64,000 nt of DNA from Sweltsa coloradensis (GCA_024449915.1 JAMZAV010000159.1:1364001-1428000); one strand, 5' to 3'. Shown: positions 47,398 through 59,351, counted from the stretch's first letter. The notes: generated by a model from the letters alone, not told the origin. Translations and numbers: made by a program.

Positions 47398-48113
47398 CAA
47401 AGTCGATAAAGAAGTTTCCCCGTTGGGGAGGTCCTCCAAAGTCGGTTTTTGGCGTTGGGAATCTAACGTTCCGCGCGACTCTGTGTGACGATTGATGGAA
47501 CTACTTCAATAAAAGTACGTCACTTTTCTACTAGTAGTTAACAGTCGATGACGACAATGGCGGAAACGTCAAATATTAAAAACGATCGAATATTGGCGAA
47601 GGTTTTTGCATAAAGCCAACTCTCTTTTTTGATGAGGATATTTCTGATGTAGAAGACCTAAGCCTAGGACCTAGGCCGACAATCAGGATTACTTAAGGTT
47701 TCGATTTGAATGCCAAGGGCGTACTTACGTCTGAAAACTGTATTGTGGCCTTGGGCCTAGGCTACACTTTCGTCCGTTAGTCTTGAACAAGGCATATCTC
47801 AAATTATTTTGCACCAAAATGTCAGTGACTTTTGTACAACGCTTTATAGTACAATAATAAATCAAAAGCAAATTGTTATAAAAGACTGGGGCCCAGGGCT
47901 AATATGATTGAAATAAAATGGAAGTTTGACGTTTCGTCTGTCATTTGTTAATTTCAGCGTCACTGCACATCGATAATCTACTGACCGTATTAAGCGTGCA
48001 GTGCTTTTATTAGTTTCACATTGGAGCCGCTCTCAGCGCGCAGGACGTTAGATTCCGTTTTGACTTGGGAGTAAGGGGACCTCCCCAAAGGGGAAACTTC
48101 TTTATCGACTCTG
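47398..48113. mobile_element. TIR element with long imperfect ends, class II, superfamily uncertain
   Basis: The left end CAAAGTCGATAAAGAAGTTT and the inverse right end CAGAGTCGATAAAGAAGTTT match at 19 of 20. Pairing continues through GGGGAGGTCC and, 57-62 bp in, GAATCTAACGT and a GCGCG block. ATGTAAC flanks both ends, giving a 7-bp (possibly degraded 8-bp) duplication. CA(A/G)AG ends with about 8 bp would suit hAT. Inside, an ATG at 47559 opens a short peptide (MAETSNIKNDRILAKVF), possibly a remnant of a transposase start, unproven. Confidence 0.65.
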
Positions 48114-48480
48114 ATGTAACCAACAACAATGCTCATAATAACGAACCACGAATCATGTTCAAATGTGCAAATTTAGTTTTATTTTTAATATAAGAGTGTT
48201 TATTTTGATTAGAACACCAATGCAGTTAGAAACTTTTAACATTATTTTGATACAATGTGTATTAATAAGTAATTCCACCTTGTAATCCCTGGCTTTGGCC
48301 ACAGACAGATCATCAATAAACATATGATGCGAGTACGTGAAAATAACAGCGTATTGCGCGTGGTTTTAGCAAGCGCTTGTTTTGTTTCGTCAATGAAGCG
48401 GTGGAATTGTAACCGAGCCTAGTCATTCCACGCGCTGAGTGGATGCGGTCGCAACTAATTCATCACCGAGCGAAGTATAA
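48114..48480. other. Spacer between TIR element and ORF
   Basis: AT-rich to about 48340, then CpG-richer up to the ATG at 48481. No defined feature is supported. Confidence 0.35.
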
Positions 48481-48894
48481 ATGAGTAAAAGTGTGATTAA
48501 CCTGGATGTACTAAAACAGACTTTGCAAAAACATTGCAACCACACTCACAAACTCAAAACTCATACAACGCCAGCTAGGATTGTATCGTTCATACAACAT
48601 TTGTGTGGTGAGGACGTATATCCAACGGCGCTGGAATCAGTTGGGGGGCAGGATTGTAGCTTGCACCCCCCCCCCCCCTCCTCTGATAACATGAGGGGGG
48701 AATGGCGAACGTATATTATTGTCCCCCCTAGATACGTGATGAATAATGTGTGCCAAATACAAATATTGCTTAGTGAAACTAAGAACATTCTTAGCCATGT
48801 AGAAAGTTCAAAAGCAGCACTATCCCCATACCCCCCGAAAACCGATGCACCCGCGTTCACCTCTTTACGTGACAAGGGTGTTCAGATATCTTGA
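48481..48894 (+). CDS. 137-codon ORF, unidentified
   Basis: This is the longest ATG-initiated frame in the window. The first part (MSKSVINLDVLKQTLQKHC) could form an amphipathic helix. A C14 run at 48665-48678 gives a short proline stretch, and the C-terminal half is mixed polar. No signal peptide, membrane segment, zinc finger or known motif was seen. A frame of this length is expected by chance less than about once in 64 kb of this composition, which is weak support. The overlapping minus-strand open frame is likely a shadow. Confidence 0.25.
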   Translation: MSKSVINLDVLKQTLQKHCNHTHKLKTHTTPARIVSFIQHLCGEDVYPTALESVGGQDCSLHPPPPSSDNMRGEWRTYIIVPPRYVMNNVCQIQILLSETKNILSHVESSKAALSPYPPKTDAPAFTSLRDKGVQIS

Positions 48895-51192
48895 ATGGAA
48901 TGTCCAATATAATACTGTTTTGTAAGACTCTGCAAAGAAAAAGTATTTTGAACGAGGACTGCGTCGAGAAAACTTTTAGTTGGGGTTTCCTGTGGTATAG
49001 GATCGGATAGAGGTACGGCGTAATACTCTCTCGCACACACAGGCTCGCAATACAAGCTGAGAGTGGCGAAATGCGAATGCTTGTATTGAGTTGTATTAAT
49101 GACCTTAATACCCTAATAACATATATAGTCACTTGAGGAGTATCACAAGCGTAAATCTCAAATCCACCCTTCGCCGGCCATCTGGACGTAAAAGTTTTTT
49201 AATTTACTTTTAGTGACCTCTCGAATGTGCACAATTTACTATAGTGTTTCGCTTTAAATTTAATCAAATAAATTCATACTCAAGATAATATAAAATGTAC
49301 TAGTATATTTTGTATAAGTATTTTTGTATAATGGAATTATAGAAAGAAATTAAAAAATGCGTATAATTATTACATGTATAAAGCAAGCTGGTGAATAAAT
49401 AAAGCATGGATATAGCAAAGAATAATATTCAATTGAGCAAAAAATTTAAAGTTGGTTTTCAAGAGAAACGATCTGCTCATATTCGAACTAAGCATAATAT
49501 GATAACTTTCTGTAAACCACAATTTATACCAAATTGTTAACTTCGGTGAAGATTGAAATGTTTCACAGAAACGTTATTTTCCAAGCTACAGCTTGATAGA
49601 CAGCTCTTGAAATTGCTTTTCATTATTTGTAATAGAACGAACGCATTCTAGGGTCGTGGATTCGCGAGATGATTAATGAAGAACTGAATGAAGTGTGCTC
49701 TATCTAGTAGCGACTTCCAAGTCAAACTATCTGCCTTGTGTCTTCGTTTATATGTGCGAGGCAGCCAACAGCGAAGGTGAAGCGGTGTACACTATTAAGA
49801 TACTAAGGGAAATACACAAAAAGTATTGCAGTGTTAATTATTAGGCGTGCCAATAAAACAGACTGAACTTAACTCTTTATTTTATTAAAAATTTTAATGC
49901 TGCCCACAGTAGGTATTGCGTCCTTGCAATATTCAAATAGTGTTTATTGGTCATCCTCACGGACAGCTTAATATTGATGATGCAGTGCATTTAAATTAAT
50001 CTGAGAATAATACAGAATTAAAGTAAACGTTCGAATGAATTGGAAGCAAACTAAATATCATAACAATTCATTTATTTCAAATGTTAATTTATGTTCTGGT
50101 TGAAGATGTTAATGTTAACATATATAACGTACATGGTTTCTTTAGCTGTTGGAGCGCGTATGAAAACAAAATCATGATGTAGATACTCGGATTTCATTTT
50201 GGTTAATTTACGTAAGCCCATCAATCAACCCGCATTAGATTAACGTAACAAACGTTACCGCAATACCATTGGCATTATACATCAACCTGTGTTCCAATAA
50301 CATAATCATATATAAAATTATGGTTGGGCAATATGTGTTTAACAGTTTGTTCCTAATTTTATAAATCTAATTTACCACGTTTTGTTTTGTGTGCAGTCAC
50401 GGGGGGGGGGGGGGGGGGGGGAGGGGGAGGTAGAATTTGAGTTATTGGTTTCATGATTGACATAGCTTAGCGTAACATACAATACACAGGATTCACAAAA
50501 TACGTATACATTGTGAGATCGAAGTAACAAATTGTAAACATTCGACTATCCACCACACTCCACCACACTCCATCAAGAATGAAATCTGCTGTTTGTGCAC
50601 AATATTCAGGTCATGGATATAATTGCATAAATTTAATATATATTATCCCAGTGCAACCGTGCTGGTTATTTTGTATATCGGCTATAATACAATGTGAATT
50701 GTTGTCTACGCCCATATTTTTCTTATTAACTAGGAGTAATACGAAGTTAAATCAGAATTTTGATTGATTCTACATTTTAATTTTTAGGCGTATCATAATG
50801 GATATAACGCACACTTTTAATTAAAATCTAAATTCTCTTTAGCACGCTGTCAGAATGAGTTTTTTAATCCATGATTAATCAACGTTGAATATAATGGAGC
50901 GAACTCCGCAATACTAAAACCCCTAACAGTTTTAGATACATATTTCACTTAGTTATAAAATTAATTCTCAACGAGTTTTGACTTTATTCAGGATTTGTTA
51001 TCAACGTATGCCTGTTAGATGAAGCATAATATTATTATTTCCATCATTTCCAACAATTCAATCTTATGTCTCACTCGACATATTTTGAAGTGTATTGGTT
51101 TTCATACCAACGAGCATTGAACAATGATTTTAAAACATTACGACATAACAGCTGTTATATTGGAAATGATACTAATACCTTTGCTCTAGATT
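48895..51192. other. AT-rich spacer with G tract
   Basis: Apart from the poly-G run at 50401, nothing is supported. Confidence 0.45.
50401..50430 (+). repeat. Poly-G tract (G21 then G-rich)
   Basis: Twenty-one consecutive G residues are followed by AGGGGGAGG. Length is unreliable in most sequencing chemistries. It could form a G-quadruplex. Confidence 0.9.
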
Positions 51193-51600
51193 TTGTCAAT
51201 GTCGATATCATTTGAACTTGTTGACTTCAATCCTCCTCTCTCCATGCTTACAAAGCAACCACTCGGCGCGACCTCGTTCTCGTATTTCCCGAGATGTATG
51301 CGCGAATATAACGAGATGTACTCGAGGCACCTTGCTACCTTTGCTAAGATTAATGTTTACCCGTCAATAGAACACCTCGCCCCGCTCTCGTATTGCGACG
51401 CAATTTAATTACTAGATGTGTTAGCTCAAACCGGCATTGTTGTCGATTAATTCTTTCGGTAAACTAAAAGCAGTTGGCAATTATTTACTCCGTGGAGATT
51501 GCTTCTGGTTCCCTCCCTCTCTTCGTAACTCTAAGGCGGCTGAACTCAGCAGAGAGCGCGACCCGATGTGAGAGAGATATTACATGGTGAGACGAACGCT
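51193..51600. other. GC/CpG-richer patch, possible regulatory DNA
   Basis: CpG-rich runs (CTCGGCGCGACCTCGTTCTC, TATTGCGACGCAATTTAATT) contrast with the flanks. A short open frame with an internal ATG at 51199 was seen. No splice sites or motif family prove coding function. Confidence 0.25.
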
Positions 51601-51769
51601 ATCTTAATTCAATTTAGCCACACGATTCGAATAGAAACAAGGCAGCACAAGAAATTCATTGCCAATATACGGATCTAATTTACTGTGTTGCTTCTATTGA
51701 TTGGAGTTGGATAAGGGAATGAGTTTGTATCAAAGGCATATGATGCGGTGTGGTGGATGGTTTGGTTGT

Positions 51770-51815
51770 GGGTTGTGGGCGACGGCAAGGGGGTGGGGGT
51801 GGGGGGGGGGGCAAA
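51770..51815 (+). repeat. G-rich low-complexity tract
   Basis: GGGGGTGGGGGTGGGGG and flanking TTGTGGG repeats. The proline-rich minus-strand frames here derive from it. Confidence 0.8.
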
Positions 51816-52159
51816 ATGAGCAGAGTAATTGCAATATTCAACATTTTGACGGTAAACGAAATCATATACCGATAAATACACTCATTGAGGATTCATAAAG
51901 GACTAGACCCAAATGGTTTATTAAATATCAACATTTGAAATGGAGAAATTGTCCATTCTGCATACGTTTTTCTCGTGACCACTCTATGTATAGCAATGTA
52001 ACTTATAGCATGTTTGCATATTGAATGATAACAAACATTCCAATTATTGGATTGCGTAGATGTACGGGCTATAACATAACAAATTACTCATTTAATGGAG
52101 GGCGTAGTCCACGTACCTTTTTTTGTATTGTTTGTCGTTCGTCATTAGTTGTCCGTTGT

Positions 52160-52330
52160 TCATCGTTTTTTGTTCTTTTTTGTTGTTCGTGTTCGTGTTC
52201 GTGTTGTCGTTTGTCGTTTGTCGTTTGTCGTTTGTCGTTTGTCGTTTGTCGTTTGTCGTTTGTCGTTTGTCGTTTGTCGTTTGTCGTTTGTCGTTTGTCG
52301 TTTGTCGTTCGTCGTTCGCCGTTCGTGTTT
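52160..52330 (+). repeat. Heptanucleotide microsatellite (GTCGTTT)n
   Basis: About 16 near-perfect 7-bp units run from about 52204 to 52316, with TTCG-rich degenerate edges (GTGTTCGTGTTCGT). Because 7 is not a multiple of 3, all three plus frames read through the same heptapeptide-like repeat, creating spurious ORFs. Confidence 0.95.
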
Positions 52331-52689
52331 TGTCGTTAGACGTTTACATTGTTATTGTGCGTTTCGTTATAACTTTATTACAACGATGAAAGAGCGGCCA
52401 CCAACTAATGTAAAAATATTATGCAGTGTGTAGAGCGTGAACGTTTTACGCGTCGCTCAGATCACAAGGGTGGGGAACTTCGCAAGTTGTCGTCAGTACT
52501 GTTCATAGCTTCCAGGCTGGTTCTGTGACACCCTTGTTTCTGTCAATAGACAGCGATTGAGTATAACTCATGTTTGTCTCTCATGTAGTCTTCACGCCCA
52601 TGGGTGGATTGGCGTCGATGTGGGATTATGTTGGCATGGTCAGCAATAGAACTTTAAGGCGGAAGACCGGAAGCGTTGTTCATAGTACA

Positions 52690-52950
52690 TTTACCGACAA
52701 TGTTGGTTCAAGCGCTAAGTGCTGGACTATGATTCGGAAAGTCCCGAGTTCGAATCCCGTTGTGACCGGAAATCCTGACTGAAGTTTTTTCCGAGGTTTT
52801 ACTCAGTCGTTATTGCGAATGCAAGGGGTCCTCTTAAGCAGCTCTCAAACATCCATTAACATTTGTCATACATACCGCAGCATACCTAGTTCAACTGAAG
52901 AGGGGCATACATGGCACCCTATGACAGGTTTCCCACGATAAAAATCACCT
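52690..52950 (+). mobile_element. tRNA-derived SINE, copy 2
   Basis: The head contains GCGCTAAGTGCTGGACTATG and a B box GAGTTCGAATCCC (52748-52760). The body shares CAGTCGTTATTGCGAATGCA and the end block GGTTTCCCACGATAAAAAT with 39995-40235. The A box is weak. Better preserved than copy 1. Confidence 0.7.
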
Positions 52951-53375
52951 TTGAGCTCGAATGTAATACCCCCCATTTACAAATGCAATGAAACAACATT
53001 CGAAATTAAATTAATTTCGTGGCGTATAACAATCAATTTTCAATTACTATCACATCTTTATATATGCATACATTCACATTGTATAGTACTATTTATTCAC
53101 AAATGAACAAAAAATTACAAATGTGAAGGTGAAACAGACAAGGACACAGCCACAACACAATTTTGTCTGTCAACCGCATTATCAACATACAGGTAAAACT
53201 AATCTCAAAGTAACGACAAACATATTAATAATGGCTGGTAGATAATGATTAAATGTGTAGGCCTACATGGCAGCAGGATTGTACTGTTTATTCTGAGAAA
53301 CACGTATAGTCCACTCTACGCAATTGACGTGGATTGACCGACTAGGGTATGGTATAGAAAGCAATGTTGTAACAA

Positions 53376-53836
53376 TAAGGACGCTTCGCTAACGCTTTTT
53401 CCAGTCGCGTTGATGGATGAGGTTTTATGGTTGATTATCTTTGCCCTAAAAGTACTATTTCTATGAGAAATATTACTTCGATTGTCCCTGAAATCATAAC
53501 ATATTATCATAGTTCAGTGATTTCAAACGTTCACATAAAGTTTAATCAAGTTCGAAGTAGCTTTTTGCCCGGTCTCGGGCTAAATATCACAAAAATATCG
53601 CATTAGAAATCGAAAAAAAATCGTAAATGTACAATATTCACAATAAATAAATATTTCTTCGATTGTACCCATAAACTTGGGAGATATAAGTTCAGAGATT
53701 TTGAAAGTCCCCTCCAATTTTCATGAAGATTGCATATGCCGTTTGCCCAGTAGAGAGCGAACAAAAAAAACACCCGAGCTATTTTTCTCAGTGTATGCCC
53801 CTAAGTGAAATTGAAGTCTTCGCTTCGCTCATTCAA
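53376..53836 (-). mobile_element. HINE-like element, class A interior with second-type 3' end, degraded
   Basis: The inverse 3' end reads AAGGACGCTTCGCTAACGC, followed by GCGTTGATGGATGAG, and the 5' terminus CTCATTCAA ends at 53836 (one base from the consensus). The interior carries class A landmarks (CACCCGAGCT, GAAATTGAAGTCTTCGC, CATATGCCGTTTGCCC). It is short and diverged. Confidence 0.65.
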
Positions 53837-54579
53837 TAACACATTATTATACACCGTCACAAGGTATCAGAGAAATAGTAAATTTTTCAATAAGATGATT
53901 TCTGTCGGTTAACGTCTCATTTTAATGCACAAATGCTATTCTAGACGATGAGTGGTGATAGATGACGATGAAGGTCAATAAAAAAAACACGCCTTATGCG
54001 GGATTCAGCGCCTTAATCGCCAACTGTAAATGTGCCACCGCGGACGGCATTAAACACTAATACTCATTTCACATACAAAGATAATAATATGTTCCTTTGC
54101 TCTTGCATTTCATGTGTTCATGTATTTTATATTTTGTATGTGTATATATAGAAAACTATAATAATGAAAACACTTGTTTAAGTTTTATCACAGATAAAAT
54201 TCGATTCTACCCATAACCTATTTATATGCTTGGCCAACTTTACATAGATAAACATTTTGCAATAAACAACAGTTTACTGCAGAGAACCAGAGCAATTTAT
54301 TTTCAATTATTGTAAAAATGTAATTACTCCAGGTGGAATTAATTTCCCACGGGAGTGTGTCACGGAGGGTGATGGGGGTGGGGGGATCCCGCCAAGCTCA
54401 CCCCTGCCTCTGTTCATCTTTGAGAATCAATATTGCTAGACTTTCCTGTCCCTGTTTTACCACCCCTAGTTGCTCGCCTGCCTGCCGGCTCCTAGCTAGA
54501 CTCTCCACTAGTGGATTGCAAACAGAAAACTAACAAATAAACAAGCGGAATGTTAGCTGTGACAAGAAACAAGACGTTA
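53837..54579. other. Spacer
   Basis: A GC-richer patch lies at 54340-54500 (GTGGGGGGATCCCGCC). No feature can be assigned. Confidence 0.4.
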
Positions 54580-54980
54580 CAGAGCTAATGATGAGCTCGA
54601 GACAACATTAAAGATGGCCGCCCGCGCCTCAAAGATAGCGCTTTTAGCTGTAATTAGCTGTTTGTTGGTAGACACGCCCGAATCTCTCTTTCATTATCTC
54701 TCTGAATCACTTTCATCTCTTAATTGCCGGTTTTATTAAATAATCCTTTGATAACGCGCTCGTTTAATGTAATTTCCTATTTTAGGCACATTAGCTTCAG
54801 TTAATTGTTTAGGGTCGGTTGACCCAGAGGCAGAATTAGTCTTACAGAACTTGGGGATAGAATTCATGCATTTCACGTGTCTTTAGCACGTGTTCCCTCG
54901 TTCTCGACGGAAGTAGATAATAATGAGGTCTATAATAATGGTTGCCTGATTTGTAGGAAACACGTGTCGAATACCCTGGC
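54580..54980. promoter_or_regulatory. Candidate enhancer: homeodomain, TCF-like and three CACGTG sites
   Basis: TAATTAG (54651), TTAATTG (54720), TTTATTAAA (54732), CTTTGATAA (54746, TCF/LEF-like) and a second TTAATTG near 54801 lie within 160 bp. CACGTG occurs at 54874, 54888 and 54961, dense for this base composition. The frames are closed, so it is not an exon. The look is of a conserved non-coding element near a developmental gene. Conservation itself could not be tested. Confidence 0.38.
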
Positions 54981-55165
54981 AAGATGGCATTGTGTCGGAT
55001 TCTGTTAGAGTTCAACATCCTAATAATCTACAAGTATTATTAGTAGTATTTAGTATCTAGAAGTTCTGTATTTGTCCTTTTAAGCGGAAATTCATAATTA
55101 AATCAATATCGGTCGTTACGTATTTGTTATATTTATGTTAGTACTTTAAACTGAAATTAAAAAAG

Positions 55166-55237
55166 TGACTACACCGGGGTTTGAACCCGGGACCTTAGCT
55201 GTCCGGGCTATGCTCTTACCAACTGAGCTATGCAGCC
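55166..55237 (-). pseudogene. tRNA-like sequence, better-preserved arm
   Basis: A 72-nt cloverleaf is largely possible: the acceptor GGCTGCA pairs with TGTAGTC (two G-T pairs). The D arm is GCTC/GAGC, the A box TAGCTCAGTTGG, and the T arm CCGGG/CCCGG with B box GGTTCAAACCC. The anticodon loop CCGGACA lacks the usual T33 and a purine at 37, and one anticodon-stem pair fails. It is therefore more likely a tRNA-derived repeat head than a working tRNA. A T6 run follows directly. Confidence 0.5.
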
Positions 55238-55334
55238 ACCAATTTAAAACTGTCTACATTCTTGGTCTATTTTGTATATTGCTAATAATGTGTGTTTAAA
55301 ACAGACCAAGAATTTATACAGTTTTTAAATTGGT

Positions 55335-55406
55335 GGCTGCAAAGCTCAGTTGGTAAGAGCATAGCCCGGACAGCTAAGGTCTCGTGTTCAAACCCCGGTG
55401 TAGTCA
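55335..55406 (+). pseudogene. tRNA-like sequence, degraded arm
   Basis: It is the inverse twin of 55166-55237, with A-box damage (AAAGCTCAGTTGG) and a broken T stem (TCGTGTTCAAACCCC). It follows GGTGGCTGCA and precedes ACTTCTTAATTT, a decayed version of the T-rich tail. Confidence 0.5.
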
Positions 55407-55436
55407 CTTCTTAATTTATGTCTAGTACTAACATAC

Positions 55437-58400
55437 ATATGCGTACATATATAATGCAAAAATTGTGAAGTACATTTTAGAATTGATTTATGGATTTTAT
55501 TTTGAATTTAATATATTTTGAAAATATGATGCAAGAATTCTAGTACTAGAGTCTACAAATACAAATTATTACACACATAATTGAAATTCATCGTATTTTC
55601 CACAAAACAATAATTATTGTATTATCTCTTTACTTTTTTATTCGATCACAAAACTGGGAATTTCTTAATTATTTCTTATTTCTTTACAATTAATAAATAA
55701 TAAAATTAATACTCAACATACATACAATATATACCAGAGATCACACATCAGCTTTGTGCAAATTATTTATGAACGAATGAAGGCTGAGAATTTATCCCAA
55801 TACATAATAAGAGGTATTGCATCAAAAACGCATTGATTGACACCAATGAAATACGTCCTCTGCAAGTGTTCATTTCAAGTAAAATGTGTTTTGTTCCCAA
55901 AATGTCTCTACCACAACGTGCATTTTGAACTCTATTTGAACGCACTAAAACACGCGGACGGCCGTCACCATGCACATTACTCTAATAGGCTTAAACTGTA
56001 ACTGCGTAAACCTGCATGGGAACGTTGGAGGCTGGGGGCTCCACGTGTCTCGCTGACATTTTATGACAGATGAGAGAGCAAACGAGGACTTCCCGCGAAG
56101 CATCCAACTTAGTTTTATGTTGTGCACCCTACTTTTCACATTAGCCTCAAGAGCATTAGGCACTCACAGCTCTAAGACAGAGACACACGGCGACAATTGT
56201 ATTTACATAATGTCCTGAATATTAAGCCTGGATAGCATGTGTTTTGATGACGATATCCGAGCACTAGGTGAAGCCCATATCAGTGACAACAGATGTACGA
56301 ATATATTATAGTAGATATAGCATAGAATAATTATGTGGGTTTATACATTTCAGATCCACTATATTAATTGTTGCCCTGGAGGGAGGGGCCTGATTCAAAT
56401 CGTGGTTAAACATTAAACTACATAATCACTCGATGTACATTGCTTTTCAAACGAAACTTGATCCATCACTAGAAAAACAACCCAGACACAACTCTCAATA
56501 TTTACTATTCGTTGAACAATGTGCATTAACGAAGAATCCATTTTTTTAAGTTTTTTGTTAAAGGCGTATACCTTTGGAAAGTTTCTCTTGACATGATGCT
56601 TCAAAGAAGTCAGGTATTCTGAGTTGCAAGAACTCCACTCCAAGTTTGTTTTGATCATAGTTGTGTCTTATTTTTAGGTGATGTTGAGAGTATTTGAAAA
56701 CGTTCTTTAGATATAATAAGACGAATAAAAATACACAATTTCATTAATTTAAAAATTATTTCATCAGTGAAAACTAACAAACAAATAATAATCATCCATA
56801 TCATAAAGTAGTTATAATATTTATTATTAATAATCGTGTTTCTTTTCAGTTTTATTATGCGTTTAACGTATTGATAATCAAACTATTTTGAAACTCGTGT
56901 ATTTGTACATCATAGTATTGAACATGGATGTTCTATACTCAAATGATAGTGTTTAATGTAAATCAATACGTCACGTGTTCACGGTTTTAGTTCTGAGCCA
57001 GTGACTAGAGGAGTGCGTAGCGTACCTATCTCGGTGGCATTTTTCAAGCTTGATAACCAAGGAAATTTAACATTTCATCATCATAAATTAATGTATCGTC
57101 TTCGGCCATATTCAAAGAGGATTAAATCTGGTTTATGATGTTATTATTCCATTCTCTATATTTATTCTTTACGTAATATAAACTTCATTCCCGAGTAAGT
57201 GAGAGATTTAGGGTTCTCCTAAGCTCGGGCTGAGAATATTCCATTAGCCTAAAGTAAGCATTGAAATGAGATTAATCAAAAATCTCCATGTAGTTTTAGG
57301 GGCTTAAGATAATTAACACAACCCCTAGATAATCAGATTAGCAGTTGCTCCGTGAAAACAATGTCGTAAAACAACATTTAATTACTATAAATTAAGTTGA
57401 AGTAAGGTTCTACAACAAAAGCGAAGAGAAGTAATGTCGTTCTGAAAATATTTTAAACAAATGATACAAAAAGGATTGCAACATAAACTAACATTGTAAA
57501 CTTGGAGTGTTTTGAGGTGGAATACTTGTGAATGCAAGGGTTAAAAGCGTCAACTCAGTGCTGTATTCACGAGTCTTGCAAAATATGTCAGTATTCCCTA
57601 TACGTACGTAAAACATTGAATAACACACACCGAACAGTATGTCTACATATAAACTAAATATTGGTGAAAACATAAAAAATATTTTATAATAATCTTAATT
57701 TGTCTCTAAAAAGTAAGAAATTTATGTCAATATAATATGTATACATACATATTTTACACATACACATTAATCGTCATAAAATTATTATTAAGTGTTATAG
57801 AATAGGTAAACGATGCTTTACAGCAGTCGTCTTCTGACATTTCAATATCGTTGTATACAACATGTTGCTGTTAAGAACTTAAAGAAAATATATTTATAAG
57901 AATTCCAAAATGCTTACTTATAACAAACGTAAGTCTTATTTAAAACAAATAGGTCACATAACTTCTCTCAGTGAAACCATTAAACTGTATATGTCAATAT
58001 GTATTTTGTTCTTCATAACATGTATCAAATTATAATATTCTATTCCTGAAAGTATGAGAGACGGTTGGAATGGGGAGGAGTGAAGAATTTGAAATTTAAA
58101 TTCCCTAGATCAAGCCGATTAATGAATTTCAAGACACCTTTTATTACATAAAACTTATTTTGAGCGACAGGTAGGATATATTGATAACTGATCAATCACC
58201 CTCTACCTCTCGTACGGAATATTTCGGTTTTCGTGCCCAAGGCCTAACTGTAGGCGACAAGACGAGTGGGAAAACCTCATCTAGGGAAGGGAAAGAATAT
58301 TATGCTCCATCAAAATGAGTGCACTATAAACGTAATCAATTTCCAGGCTATAATAGGTATGGTTGATTTGATGGATCGTAAAAATAGTTTTAATAAAGCA

Positions 58401-58845
58401 AACATCTATATGGGTGGAATCAATCATGTTGGCTCCTGCGCTCGGATGCACCCTTTCAACGAACGATCAAATGGCTTTTGGGGAAATATGTCTGCCTATT
58501 GACAAACCTACCGGTCGGGCAACGTTTATTTTTTACTGCATCGATAAATCTATAGTCATGGCCAATTCGAGGTAGTCTTTTTAAAGCACTGCGTACACAA
58601 TATAGCTAACAAGAGAAAAAACTAATATTTTCTTTGTTCTTACAATCTACTTATTCAATGTTTTTAACACGCAAGTAAATATATGAGATGCAATGCAAAT
58701 TACTTACGGCAAATGGTAATTTTAAGAAACTGCTTATTGTAGGATGAAATAGCTTTATGTTGTAACTGGATGATTGGAAATGTACTCTAATCCTTATTAG
58801 AAATTTAATTCAAACTTCAAAGTTTTCTCGTCAAATTCGCAGTTA
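55437..58845. other. AT-rich spacer
   Basis: GC-richer text at 55900-56170 and an Otx-like GATTAATC site near 57270 are the only points noted. No exon, RNA or element is supported. Confidence 0.4.
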
Positions 58846-59351
58846 ATGGATGAGCGTAGCGAGCGTAGCGAGCGAGCGAAGATTCCATTTCACTACACAG
58901 GAGAAAAAAATCCGGAATGTATTTTTTGTATATTTGTGTGTTTGTTAACACGATTCTGGCTAAACCGATACTCCAATTGCGATGAAATTTTGTGGAGGCC
59001 TTCGAAATATCTGAACTAAGAACTGCCACGTTTATTTCTCATAAAAATAGCAATTTTACCATTTAATTTCCATTTTTTACGATTTTCTTCCAATTAAAAA
59101 ATAATTCCTTATGAAAATCGCAATTTTACGAATGTTTTTAATTTTTCGACTTTTAACACCTACATGCTTTATCCGATTGCAATGATTTTTTTTGCAGAAC
59201 CTTAATTTTACGAATCAATATATTCGTGTGAAATTTGAGCGCAATCAAAAAAGTATTTATCATGAAAATTGCAATTTTACGCTTTTTTCGTTTTTAAACA
59301 ATTACGCTCATCTAACAACGCGCCTGAAAAAGCGTTTGCGAAGCTTCCTAG
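58846..59351 (+). mobile_element. HINE-like element, class B interior with second-type 3' end
   Basis: The 5' terminus (AATGGATGAGCG, near 58846) carries three 9-bp-type repeats. The interior has class B landmarks (TTTTAACACCTACATGC, GTGTGAAATTTGAGCGCAAT). The 3' side reads GCTCATCTAACAACGC, a stem with GCGTT, then GCGAAGCTTC and CTAG (59348-59351), the same end type as 38521-39898. Confidence 0.78.

Larger units (their letters stand above)
55135..55436. repeat. Inverted pair of tRNA-like units with shared tails
   Basis: Arms of about 125 bp pair. Each contains a complete tRNA-like sequence, an inner AATTTAAAAACTGT-type flank and an outer tail ending AGTACTAACAT. The spacer is about 45 bp. 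The outer edge pairs ATGTTAGTAC (55135) with GTACTAACAT (about 55423). Confidence 0.75.

Noticed and set aside
51675..51898. Proline-rich minus-strand frames and glycine/tryptophan-rich plus frame
   Set aside because: Created by the G-rich low-complexity tract; no conserved features.
52123..52433. Overlapping open frames encoding a repeated LSFVVCR-type peptide
   Set aside because: They are translations of the (GTCGTTT)n microsatellite; the same peptide appears in all three frames.
55166..55237. Functional tRNA gene
   Set aside because: The anticodon loop lacks T33 and a proper purine 37, one stem pair fails, and the unit sits in an inverted repeat, so it was called tRNA-like only.
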